64,000 bases of DNA from assembly GCF_905171765.1 (NCBI RefSeq), contig NC_053394.1:161231183-161295182 (forward strand), given 5' to 3'. Positions 10,191 to 19,455 of this stretch are shown here, piece after piece; within the stretch, counting starts at the first letter, position 1; each line of letters starts with the position of its first letter. The notes under the pieces are model-generated. The model did no database searches. It saw nothing but the letters and a program-made list of their open reading frames with translations, and was not told the DNA's origin. A program made the translations under genes and the position numbers. Origin of the DNA: Bufo bufo. Taxonomy: Eukaryota > Chordata > Amphibia > Anura > Bufonidae.

Positions 10191-11925
10191 TGGGCGTCGC
10201 ATTTGAGGGGGCTGAGCTCTCTCCTCCTCTTCTTCCTCCCATGGATTAGGAGTTTGGCAATCCCGCATAAAGTGCCCCACCTTGCCACAGTTAAAACATC
10301 TTAAGCGATACTTTGCGTTCCTTCCCCCTTTTTGGGGAAAGTGCTGGTATGCGGCCACACCTGCCTTCGGTCTTTTGTTCAATTCAGCTTCTACCCCCTT
10401 TGCTACTTGTAACAAAATGGAGGGCTGTATAGTTCTCTATTCAGGCCTAGCTGATACCAGACCCTTGCGAATGCTTTCCCTAAGACCATCCACAAAAGCA
10501 GCACTCAAAATTCTCTCATGCATGTCTGAAGTATACTCAAAGCCCAAATTCACCCATCTTTGCTGGAGTCTAGTGTAGAATTTCTCCACACTTTCCGTTT
10601 TATCCTGATGCATATCCGACAACGTAACAGACTGATCACCTAATCGCTTTCTCCCCCATTCCGTGAGTCTTACTATGTATCGTTCACCGGACAACAAAGT
10701 AGTATCATCTCCCTCATAACATCCCACTGCAGAGGCTATAATCTGAGAAAAGGAGTCACCAGCTTTACACTGGACTAAATCTTCTAAATCCCTCCAGCAA
10801 CATGAGAAAGCTTTGCGTATCTTCGCTAACTCTCTACAGAACGGCATGGGTAAGTCCTCTGGATTGGGGATTCTACTCATCATGGCCAGCATCTCACTAG
10901 GGGACCAAGGGCGATACACAGGCTCATCAGGGATGTCATTTGGACCCCTGAGAGGAGCAGCTCCAGGGTTAAGGTACCTGGGCGTACGATAGGATAGATT
11001 AGGTCGAGGTGGATTTGGCGTAGATGATATAACAGGGGAAACTGGGTGCATCAGGTTTCGCATATCCAAAAATGATGCTGGATACCCTATACTTTCCTGT
11101 GATAGAAATCCACTCAAGTCTGAAGTCGGACTTAAAATGGGTGCATTCCTAGATTGAGTAGACTGGTCTGGAATATTTCTAGTAGGCATCATAGGGGCAA
11201 TCACTGCAGGTACATTTTTAACTGATGGGACATACAATTGGGAAGGGTTATTGGCAGACATCACTGGATATAATCCAGTGTTGGGAATTATGTCCTGTCT
11301 GAAATCCACAGACAACACATATGCTATTTGTCTCAGCATTCCTGTGATTGCACACACACATTCATCCCCCATAGGGAGGCGGTTGCTGCTCTATGGTAAG
11401 AGTTTTAGGGGGTGGGGAAAGCCTAGAGGGAGCAGAAGGCACAGTGGGTGGTGCTGATAAGCACATTCCAGCACCTGGTGTAGAGGAGGAACTAACACAA
11501 GAAGCAATAGCATTGTTTGTTGGACCACAAGACCCAGGATTACTTACAACAGAGGTGGCGGGGGAAGGGATGCCGCATGGCAAACTGTTCTGTTCTTTGT
11601 TACTTACCACACCCAAATCCTCCATCTTACTATACCAATATTGACCATTCTTCTCAATTTCTTTCAATTTTCCATCAGTCACATCTGCAGACAACTTCCA
11701 CCATAACTCTGCTTGCACCAGCCTATTATTATCTCTCAGCCACCCTTTTTTTTCTTGTAATATATTTTTCCATAAGCTTTCATTTAATCTTCCAGTTTCA
11801 TGCATACCAATTGCCTGCATGAACGATTTTAACTTAGTTACTGAAACTTTTCCTTCTCTTTCTCTCATCAACTGAGCCGCTGTTAACCTTTTTTCACTCT
11901 GTCCTGCAACATTCGAATTTCCCAT
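10188..11925 (-). pseudogene. gag: Retroviral gag, interrupted
   Basis: Begins at ATG 11925-11923 with MGNSN, an N-myristoylation signal. The matrix-like part is followed by a Pro-rich segment with a PPPY late-domain motif, then the frame ends at 11362. The capsid part continues in another frame (11372-10440), so a frameshift separates them over an 11-nt overlap. Capsid ends at an in-frame TAG (10437-10439). The same frame then resumes through a nucleocapsid with one CX2CX4HX4C knuckle (CFNCGKVGHFMRDC) to the normal gag terminator TAG (10188-10190). The upstream in-frame start context at 11952 is less likely than the myristoylated ATG. Confidence 0.88.
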
Positions 11926-11931
11926 TATTGT

Positions 11932-12078
11932 AGTTGCACAAAGCTCTAACAATTGCTACTTACCAAACCCGCAAACTTAAGCGTAGTTGCACAAAGCTCA
12001 AACGGAATCCAATTACTATAAGTAATCGCCACCGAACCCACAAACTTAAGCGCAGTTGCACAAAGCTCAAATGATATA
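11932..12078. repeat. Triple direct repeat in proviral leader
   Basis: The block AGTTGCACAAAGCTC occurs at 11932, 11985 and 12054. Between copies is a shared AAACTTAAGCG segment. Spacing is 53 and 69 bp. It lies between the primer site and the gag start, partly overlapping the gag ATG region. Confidence 0.8.
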
Positions 12079-12518
12079 ATAGTATTGACCCCACAATCTC
12101 TCAAAGTGAAGACCCCTAGTCAATTCACCGGGATACAAAATCTTAATAACTTCCAATTGCCTATGGCAATTGGTATTAACCCTTTTCCCAAGGTTCTCGT
12201 CAGAACCTTGACTGGGAACCAAATCTACGTCACAGGATATCCGGCTCAGCTGTGTAACAACTTCAGTTTAGTTTCAGCATGTTCCACCACACAAAGAAGG
12301 AATATTTCAACAGGTTCTTTTTAACGGACAGATCAGCTATAACTTGAACCCTTATATCGCAATAACACCAATTCAACTCTTGAGAAAACACTTGGGCAAA
12401 AGACTCAGAGGAGGTTGTAAGAATAAAAGCTTCTTACCTTACTGCAGTTTATGCCTCGTCTGATGGTTTTACGCAAGTCCTCTCCTGGCGTTTGAATCGG
12501 AAGTTATGCAAGCCGTCG

Positions 12519-12536
12519 GTCCCTGTTCGGGCGCCA
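12519..12536 (-). promoter_or_regulatory. Primer binding site, tRNA-Lys3 type
   Basis: Minus strand TGGCGCCCGAACAGGGAC, four bases downstream of the 5' LTR. It is an exact match to the 18-nt complement of the tRNA-Lys3 3' end. Confidence 0.92.
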
Positions 12537-12540
12537 ATTT

Positions 12541-12944
12541 TGTCGTCGCAAAATCTACGACACAACTTCTTTTGTGTGGCTCCAAATCAGTTAGAATTAT
12601 AAGTATGAGCTCATACAGCTTTCTCTAATGAGACCAATGCAGGCTGGTATCATGGAAAATATCTCATCCTTTATTACAGTTACAAACACTTATATAGGCA
12701 ACATGAGGTAGACAAATGGGTGGTCCTAGATGCAAGTTTATTGGCTCTGTGACAAAAAGGGAGTAGTTTACTAACTTTATTCCTGAGTTGATTGGCACAT
12801 TTGAAAAATAGCAACTTAACTCCTCCTTTCTTTCACTAATTGATCTTAGAACAAAGAGAATGTACATGAGGCTCCTAATTGACATTTGCCATCTAGTGGA
12901 GACAAATGTGTACTACAGGAGAAGTTAAAATCTTGACTCTCACA
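12541..12944 (-). repeat. 5' LTR of the provirus
   Basis: A 404-bp partner of the LTR at 4516-4919, differing at two sites. Carries the same TATA box and polyadenylation signals in sense to GSTP, so it could terminate or initiate transcripts within intron 1. Confidence 0.95.
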
Positions 12945-13029
12945 AGAGCGAGAAGAGAGACAGGCGGTATTAATTGGTGGTAATGCTACACGACTTCTGT
13001 ATATGCCGGTTGTTACAAGTTATCCCTAA
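12945..13029 (-). other. Displaced GSTP intron 1 end with native polypyrimidine tract
   Basis: On the gene strand this sequence ends in a run of C and T ahead of CTCT. With the 4-bp duplication and TTAG at 4508-4515 it would form a strong, continuous pyrimidine tract and acceptor. The provirus has moved it about 8.4 kb from exon 2. Confidence 0.85.
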
Positions 13030-13195
13030 GGGGTCATGCACACAGCCGTTGTAGTTTTTGTGGTCCGCAAAACACCAATACCGGCCGTGTGTGTTCTGCA
13101 TTTTGCAAAACACAACATCCAGCCCATAATATAATTTGTCTGTTTTATGGACAAGGATAGGACATGTTCTATCTTTTTTTAGGATGCCACACTCG
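13030..13195 (+). mobile_element. TAA-flanked MITE, left half
   Basis: Preceded by TAA and starting GGGGTCATGCACACAGCCGT, a terminus shared with 15113 and the right end near 31040. The right half is not present. Right edge uncertain. Confidence 0.55.
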
Positions 13196-13372
13196 TACGT
13201 GGCAGTGCCGATGGCTGACTGAGGGAGTCCCCTTCCTCTGAAACCACTTAGACGCTGTGGTTGCCATCAACTAACATCTAAAGGGTTAAACTGCCGGGAT
13301 CAGCGCTTCCACCATTCGGGCGGGACTCCCACTCTCCAGGAGACCCATGCAGCACTTACATCTTAAAGGGTT

Positions 13373-14026
13373 TCTACCACCACATTTTGACCTAATTAGC
13401 TGTCAGACACTAGCGATCTGCTAGTGTCTGCTCTACCTAACCATGCTATTGTAATTCCTTTCTGTGCAGCGGTTACCCTAAAAAACGTAGTTTTATTGCT
13501 ATGCTAATGAGCCTCTAGGTGCTATGGGGGGGTCTTTTCAGCACCTAGAGGCTCCGTCCACTCACTATTTCCACCGCCCAGCGCGCTCCAGCGCGCTCCA
13601 GCCCCTCTAGATTGACAGACTACTTCTCTGCATTTCGGCCCAATTCTCGCGCCTGCGCCGTGTGCTTCTGTATTCGGCGCAGGCACAGTGAAGATGCCGA
13701 CACAGGGAGACGATCACTGCGCCTGCACCGAATACAGAAGCACGCGGCACAGGTGCGAGAATTCAGCCGAGATGCAGAGAAGTAGTCTGTCAATCTAGAG
13801 GAGCGGGCTGGGCGGCGGAAATAGTGAGTGGACGGAGCCTCTAGGTGCTGAAAAGACGCCCCCATAGCACCTAGAGGCTCATTAGCATAGCAATAAAACT
13901 ACGTTTTTTAGGGTAACCGCTGCACAGAAAGGAATTACAATAGCATGGTTAGGTAGAGCAGACACTAGCAGATCGCTAGTGTCCGACAGCTAATTAGGTC
14001 AAAATGTGGTGGTAGAAACCCTTTAA
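13373..14026. mobile_element. Palindromic TTAA MITE (about 650 bp)
   Basis: TTAA at both ends. Left AAAGGGTTTCTACCACCACA mirrors right TGTGGTGGTAGAAACCCTTT. The arms pair almost throughout, including a CAGACACTAGCGATCTGCTA block and a GCACCTAGAGGCT block, with the centre near 13700. TTAA duplication points to a piggyBac-like transposase acting in trans. It lies in GSTP intron 1. Confidence 0.88.
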
Positions 14027-14478
14027 TGACCGCTGTAAAAAGGCGTATCGGCGGTAAGGCAGTTTCCTAATGTTTTTTGCACCCTTGGCAGTTCTGAAAT
14101 GGCAGCTTTCACTGGGTTTAACGTTTTCCCATAATAAAACATATGACTTTCATAAGCAAGTCTGGCAGCTGTCTAAAGTTAACCACTTCACTGCCAAAGC
14201 GCTGATACTGCAGGTAGCAGGTGTGTAGGAGAAGCAGCCAAGATGGAGAACCGCCATTGTGAGGAAGACATCCATGGAGAACAGCGTGCGGCGATTTGCC
14301 AGAAGCTCTGTTACCCCCCCCCCCCCCCTCTGCACAGACCATGAGCAAAAGCATGAGCGCCATCTAGTGGCTGCTGACATGTAGCTTCCTTGTCGGATGC
14401 ACTGTACAAGCAAGTACTGGGGGACTTTAGGAGTACAACTGGAAACCGTATGACTTCTATTGAACGCAATTTAACCCC
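14027..14478. other. Intron 1 sequence without recognised features
   Basis: Mostly unique-looking sequence with a run of C at about 14317-14330. No gene or repeat supported. Confidence 0.4.
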
Positions 14479-14720
14479 TTAAAGGGGTTGCCTAAAAATC
14501 TCAGACAACCCCTACAAGATCTTTAAAAAAAATAAAAAAAATTATATTAACCCCTTACTCCAGCACCATTCTCTGTGCCACTTCTCTGGTACTCCCACTG
14601 CATGTCACCGAGTACCAGGATGTGCCTGGATCCAGTCACTGTCCTCAGCTGTAGACCACCAAGGACAATGATTGGCCAGACGGTCAGGTACAGCAGCAAA
14701 GTGCGCTGAAGTAATGGGTG
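14479..14720 (+). mobile_element. TTAA-type MITE fragment
   Basis: TTAAAGGGGTTGCC at the left is a terminus type seen elsewhere in the window (compare 24560, where the mirror GACAACCCCTTTAA ends an element). No right end was found, so this is a fragment. Confidence 0.4.
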
Positions 14721-15112
14721 AGACATATGGTTTTTAGGTCATGCATGCTGATGTTAGGAGCGTACATCCCAGCACCACACAGCAGGAGACCAGAAGACCC
14801 CCGTTACATCACAGTATTAGGCCCCATGCACACAGCCATATCCAGAGGAATCCTGCCTTCTCCCCTACGTCCCACCATATGCCTATTTTCCCGCAAAACT
14901 GACAATCGGACGTTCTATTTTTTGCAGGCCATGGAATGGACATTGTTGAGGACAGTGCGCCGTCCCCATTGAAATAAATAGTTCTGCATCTGATTGCCCA
15001 AAAAATGTGGACCTAAACAGGTCTGCTGCCCAGAGACTGTCGTCCAACTTTCCAGTGCCAACTACAGTCCATAGGAGGGCACAGAACTGCGTGCTCCTCA
15101 AAGCATTCCTAA

Positions 15113-16387
15113 GGCCTCATGCACACAACCGTTTTTGTCGGCAGCGAGCAGCAGTTTTTGCGGCTTGGATGCAGAACAATTCACTTCAATGGGGCAGCAA
15201 AAGATGCTGACAGCACTGCGTGTGCTGTCCGCTAGGGGTGGGTGATATGGCCTAAAATCCATATTGCGATATAATTTTAAGCATGTGCAATATGCGATAT
15301 ATTGTTTTCTATATTGGGGGGGGGGGGAGTGTTTAAACTTTTTTTTTTTTACTTTATTTAAATCACCATTAGCCTCCTTAAGGGCTGGAACCCTTGTCAT
15401 ATTCACCCTAATAGAGCTCCATTAGGGTGAATAGGACTTTACACTCTCCCTGCTGCCCTGTGCTTTGTGCACACAACAGCAGGGAGCTGACCATGGCAGC
15501 CAGCCTCTCATGTGCCCCCCAGCCTCTCCCTCTTATCAGCCCCCTCTGGTAACTCAAACCCCCCCTCCCTCCCCAGTATTAATAATTGGTGGCAATGACC
15601 ACAGGGTCCCCCCCTCCCCCCATCATTGGTGGCAGTGGGCAGTTCCGATCAGAGTCCGATCGGTTACCATGGCAGCCAGGATTCACGCTACTGAAGTCCT
15701 GGCTGCGATGGTATGTTAGTGAGCAGCATTATACTCACGTGCGCCGTGGCCGCTCCTTCTCATAGGTCTGTACGGCGCATTGCTAATGCTATAAGCATTA
15801 GCAATGCGCCACGCAGACAGAAGGAGCGACCGGCGGCCACGAGTATAATGCTGCTCACTAACATACCATGGCAGCCAGGACTTCAGTAGCGTGACTCCTG
15901 GCTGCCATGGTAACCGATCAGATCCCCAGCATTACACTGCCGGGACTCCGATCGGAACTGCCTACTGCAACCAATGAGGGGGGGGGGGCCCTGTGGGATA
16001 TGGCCGGCACATTCATTGGTTGCGCAGTGGCCACAGTCCCTCCCCTCTTCCTCTATTCTAATTGGTGGTCAGCAGCAGCTGCGCACAGTGGGGAGGGAGG
16101 AGAACATGGTGCGCGCCGAGAGCGCGATCATATCACGGTCCAGCGATATAGGCAATATGCACAAAATCCATATCGTGGCATAAATGTATATCGCCTACCC
16201 CTACTGTCCGCATCCGCAAAAAATAAATAAAAATTGGATATAACCTGTCCTATTCTTATCCGTTTTGCAGACAAGAATAGGAAGTTATACTAATGGCTGT
16301 CCGTGCCATTCGACAAATTGTGGAACGCACAGACGCCATCCGTGTTTTGCGGACCGCAAAACACACAACGGTCGTGTGCACGTAACC
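15113..16387. mobile_element. TAA-flanked Harbinger-like MITE hosting a nested hAT element
   Basis: Flanked by TAA at 15110-15112 and 16388-16390. Left terminus GGCCTCATGCACACAACCGT pairs with the right end ACGGTCGTGTGCACGTAACC. Its interior is interrupted by the element at 15233-16203. Removing that element restores one copy of CTGTCCGC. Confidence 0.75.
15233..16203. mobile_element. Non-autonomous hAT element, 8-bp target duplication
   Basis: Ends TAGGGGTGGGTGATAT and ATATCGCCTACCCCTA are inverted copies with mismatches. They are flanked by the identical 8-mer CTGTCCGC at 15225-15232 and 16204-16211, as expected for hAT transposition. The interior is a further palindrome (about 15655-15915) with GGCAGCCAGGA blocks. 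No transposase. Confidence 0.88.
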
Positions 16388-16390
16388 TAA

Positions 16391-16939
16391 GGAAGCACCA
16401 CATAAAACTGCAAATAAAGCCGTCATATAGCCCCAGCCATTGGCCTAGCAGGGCTGAGTGAGCGCAGGGGTCTCATACTACACAGCCATATGGCGGATAT
16501 ATTCTCCCGAGGAAGCATTTTCCCTCCTATGGTTTCCATTGTGAATGGCAGGGCACAGTAGCACTGACAGGTCTATAGGCACAGCACCCTCTGGACTGCC
16601 CCACCATGACACATGCCTGGAGCACAGCGCCCCCTCTAGGTTACATCTGTGTAATGGAGGGCTGGGATCCCAGCACAAGTGGCTGCTATAGGCGTCACAC
16701 CCACTTAAAGGGGAACTCCTGCAGTGGTAAAACAAACTCCAGGAGCTGATGCCGGTGACCACTGTATACACAGCTCATCCTGTACAGCAATGCAAAGTCA
16801 CCCATGGAAAACGGGACGCAGAAAACTACAGCACTTATCCTTAGTTTCTAGTCCATAAAAGTGTAGGGAGTCTACAGCAGACATCTTCCATTACAGATTC
16901 CACTTCCCTCTGATAAGCCGTAAACACCCAGACTCAGCG
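16391..16939 (-). other. GSTP intron 1, promoter-proximal part
   Basis: No convincing exon or repeat. An open stretch on the minus strand at 16478-16771 has no recognisable similarity and is not called as a gene. Confidence 0.5.
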
Positions 16940-17230
16940 ATAAGAGCCCGCGCCCTATCGTGCAATGCAAGCGCTGAGGCGTCTTACTGTTGTCTTGCGG
17001 TGAAATCCTCAGGCACAGGAGTCACAGCCGGAGAACTGCAGCCAGGTGAGGCGGAGGCTTTATAGGCGGCGGAGGGGGCGGAGCTGAAGGCGGAGGCAGA
17101 CTGCGCCTGCGCGGCGGCTCCTGTCAGTCACGGCGGCAGCCTCAGGCTCGGCTCCTCTCACTGCAGGAGGGCAACCAGGCTGTGCTGCCCACCTAGTAAG
17201 AGCAAGCCAGGGCGGGGCAGTGGTCTGTGC
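16940..17230 (-). promoter_or_regulatory. CpG-island TATA promoter of GSTP
   Basis: GC-rich block with about 19 CpG in 235 bp, sharply unlike the surrounding AT-rich repeats. On the minus strand a TATAAA box (17059-17064) lies about 30 bp upstream of the inferred start site near 17034. GC-box sequence GGGGCGG (about 17075) and an NRF1-like GCGCCTGCGC (about 17103) lie further upstream. Mammalian GSTP1 likewise uses a CpG-island promoter with TATA and GC boxes. Confidence 0.8.
16988..17034 (-). other. GSTP1: GSTP exon 1 (5' UTR and A of the start codon)
   Basis: On the minus strand the exon ends GACAACA before donor GTAAGA (16983-16987 complement). Its last base A joins TG at the start of exon 2 to make ATG, with A at -3. 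This A|TG split is the GSTP1 arrangement. The 5' edge is estimated from the TATA box, not observed. Resulting intron 1 spans 4508-16987, of which the provirus is about two thirds. Confidence 0.78.
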
Positions 17231-17540
17231 CCCCAGCAGCCGCCATCAATCATGCAACAAGGTCTTGCTTACATGAGACAGTTTTGAAGCGTTTTCTTTT
17301 TTGATACAAAATCACTGCATTTTTTTCACGAGGCTGAAGTTGGTTTCTTATTCGGCAGTTTCTTATACATTACTATGACAAATAAACCTTTTTTTCTCTT
17401 ATTCCTCTGCAGTAAATCAGTTTTTTTTCTACATAAATGTTAAATATTATTTGTGAACAATTAGATTAATAAAAAAAAAATCTAGATTATTTGTGTTTTT
17501 ACAAAAAAAAACGATAGTGAAAAATGGATGAAAAAATATG

Positions 17541-19455
17541 CATTTTGAATAAGTAACTGAGGAATTTAAGGGGTTAACCGTTGTTGGGCCACTGATCTAA
17601 AAGTGGAAATATAAAGAGTAAGGACCCCTCTATAATACCCAACTGTATCCAGCCTGGCCCAAACTGTGGATTGGCAAGAAAACAGGTGCCAACCTTGCCA
17701 ACTATATACATTTTCAGCATTTTGAATAAGTAACTGAGGAATTTAAGGGATTAAACGCCGTTGGGCCACTAATTTAAGGGTGGAAATATAAAGAGTAAGG
17801 ACCCCTCTATAATACCCAACTGTATCCAGCCTGGCCGAAACTGTGGATTGGCATTAAAATAGGTGCCAACCTTGCCAACTATATACATTTTCAGCATTTT
17901 GAATAAGTAACTGAGGAATTTAAGGGGTTAAACGCTGTTGGGCCACTAATCTAAGGGTGGAAATATAAAGAGTAAGGACCCCTCCATAATACGCAACTGT
18001 ACCCAGCCCGGCCCAAACTGTGGATTGGCATTAAAACAGCTGCCAACCTTGCCAACTATATACATTTTCAGCATTTTGAATAAGTAACTGAGGAATTTAA
18101 GGGGTTAAACGCCATTGGGCCACTAATCTAAGGGTGGAAATATAAATAGTAAGTGCCCCTCCATAATACGCAACTGTATCCAGCCTGGCCCAAACAGTGG
18201 ATTGGCAGGAAAACAGGTGCCAACCTTGCCAACTATATACATTTTCAGCATTTTGAATAAGTAACTGAGGAATTTAAGGGGTTAAACGCCGTTGGGCCAC
18301 TAATCTAAGGGAGGGAATATAAAGAGTAAGGACCCCTCCATAACATCAAAGTGTACCCAGCCTGGCCCAAACAGTGGATTGGCAAGAAAACAGGTGCCAA
18401 CCTTGCCAACTATATACATTTTCAGCATTTTGAATAAGTAACTGAGGAATTTAAGGGGTTAAACGCTGTTATGCCACTGATCTAAGGGTGGAAATATAAA
18501 GAGTAAGGACCCCTCCATAATACCCAACTGTATCCAACCTGGCCCAAACTGTGGATTGGCAGGAAAACAGGTGCCAACCTTGCCAACTATATACATTTTC
18601 AGCATTTTGAATAAGTAACTGGTGATTTTAAGGGGTTAAACGCTGTTGGGCCACTGATCTAAGGGTGGAAATATAAAGAGTAAGGACCCCTCCATAATAC
18701 CCAACTGTATCCAGCCTGGCCCAAACTGTGGATTGGCAGGAAAACAGGTGCCAACCTTGCCAACTGTATACATTTTCAGCATTTTGAATAAGTAACTGAG
18801 GAATATAAGGGGTTAAACGCTGTTGGGCCACTAATCTAAGGGTGTAAATATATAGAGTAAGGGCCCCTCCATAATACGCAACTGTATCCAGCCTGGCCCA
18901 AACAGTGGATTGGCAAGAAAACAGGTGCCAACCTTGCCAACTATATACATTTTCAACATTTTGAATAAGTAACTGAGTAATTTAAGGGGTTAAATGCTGT
19001 TGGGCCACTAATCTAAGGTTGGAAATACAAAGAGTAAGGACCCCTCCATAATACCCAACTGTATCCAGCCTGGCCCAAACTTTGGATTGGCAAGAAAACA
19101 GGTGCCAACCTTGCCAACTATACACTTTTTTAAGCATTTTGAATAAGTAACTGAGGAATTTAAGGGGTTAAATGTCGTTAGGCCACTGATCAAAGGGTTA
19201 AAATATAAAGAGTAAGGACCCCTCCATAATACCCAACTGTATCCAGCCTGGCCCAAACAGTGGATTGGCATTAAAACAGGTGCCAACCTTGCCAACTATA
19301 TACATTTTCAGCATTTTGAATAAGTAACTGAGGAATTTAAGGGGTTAAACGCCGTTGGGCCACTAATCTAAGGGTGGAAATATAAAGAGTAAGGACCCCT
19401 CTATAATACCCAACTGTATCCAGCCTGGCCCAAACTGTGGATTGGCAAGAAAACA
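17541..19455 (+). repeat. Left tandem array, 177-bp unit, 11 copies
   Basis: The GCATTTTGAATAAG landmark recurs at 17541, 17717, 17894, 18071, 18248, 18425, 18602, 18779, 18956 (one base changed), 19134 and 19311. Steps are 176-178, nearly all 177. The last copy is cut at the inversion point. Confidence 0.95.

Larger units (their letters stand above)
4516..12944 (-). mobile_element. Endogenous gammaretrovirus-like provirus (8.4 kb)
   Basis: Complete provirus in sense orientation to the GSTP gene. In order from 5' to 3' on the minus strand it has a 5' LTR, tRNA-Lys3-type primer site, a long leader, gag, a UAG-separated pro-pol, env, a polypurine tract and a 3' LTR. The two LTRs are each 404 bp and differ at two positions only. 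Flanks are AGAG at 4512-4515 and AGAG at 12945-12948, a 4-bp duplication as made by gammaretroviral integrases. Pol is open throughout; gag and env each carry breaks. Gamma-like features are the readthrough layout, a single NC zinc knuckle, a PPPY late motif and a CX6CC transmembrane subunit. Confidence 0.93.

Noticed and set aside
16478..16771. Open frame near the GSTP promoter
   Set aside because: No similarity and no codon structure; lies within intron 1.
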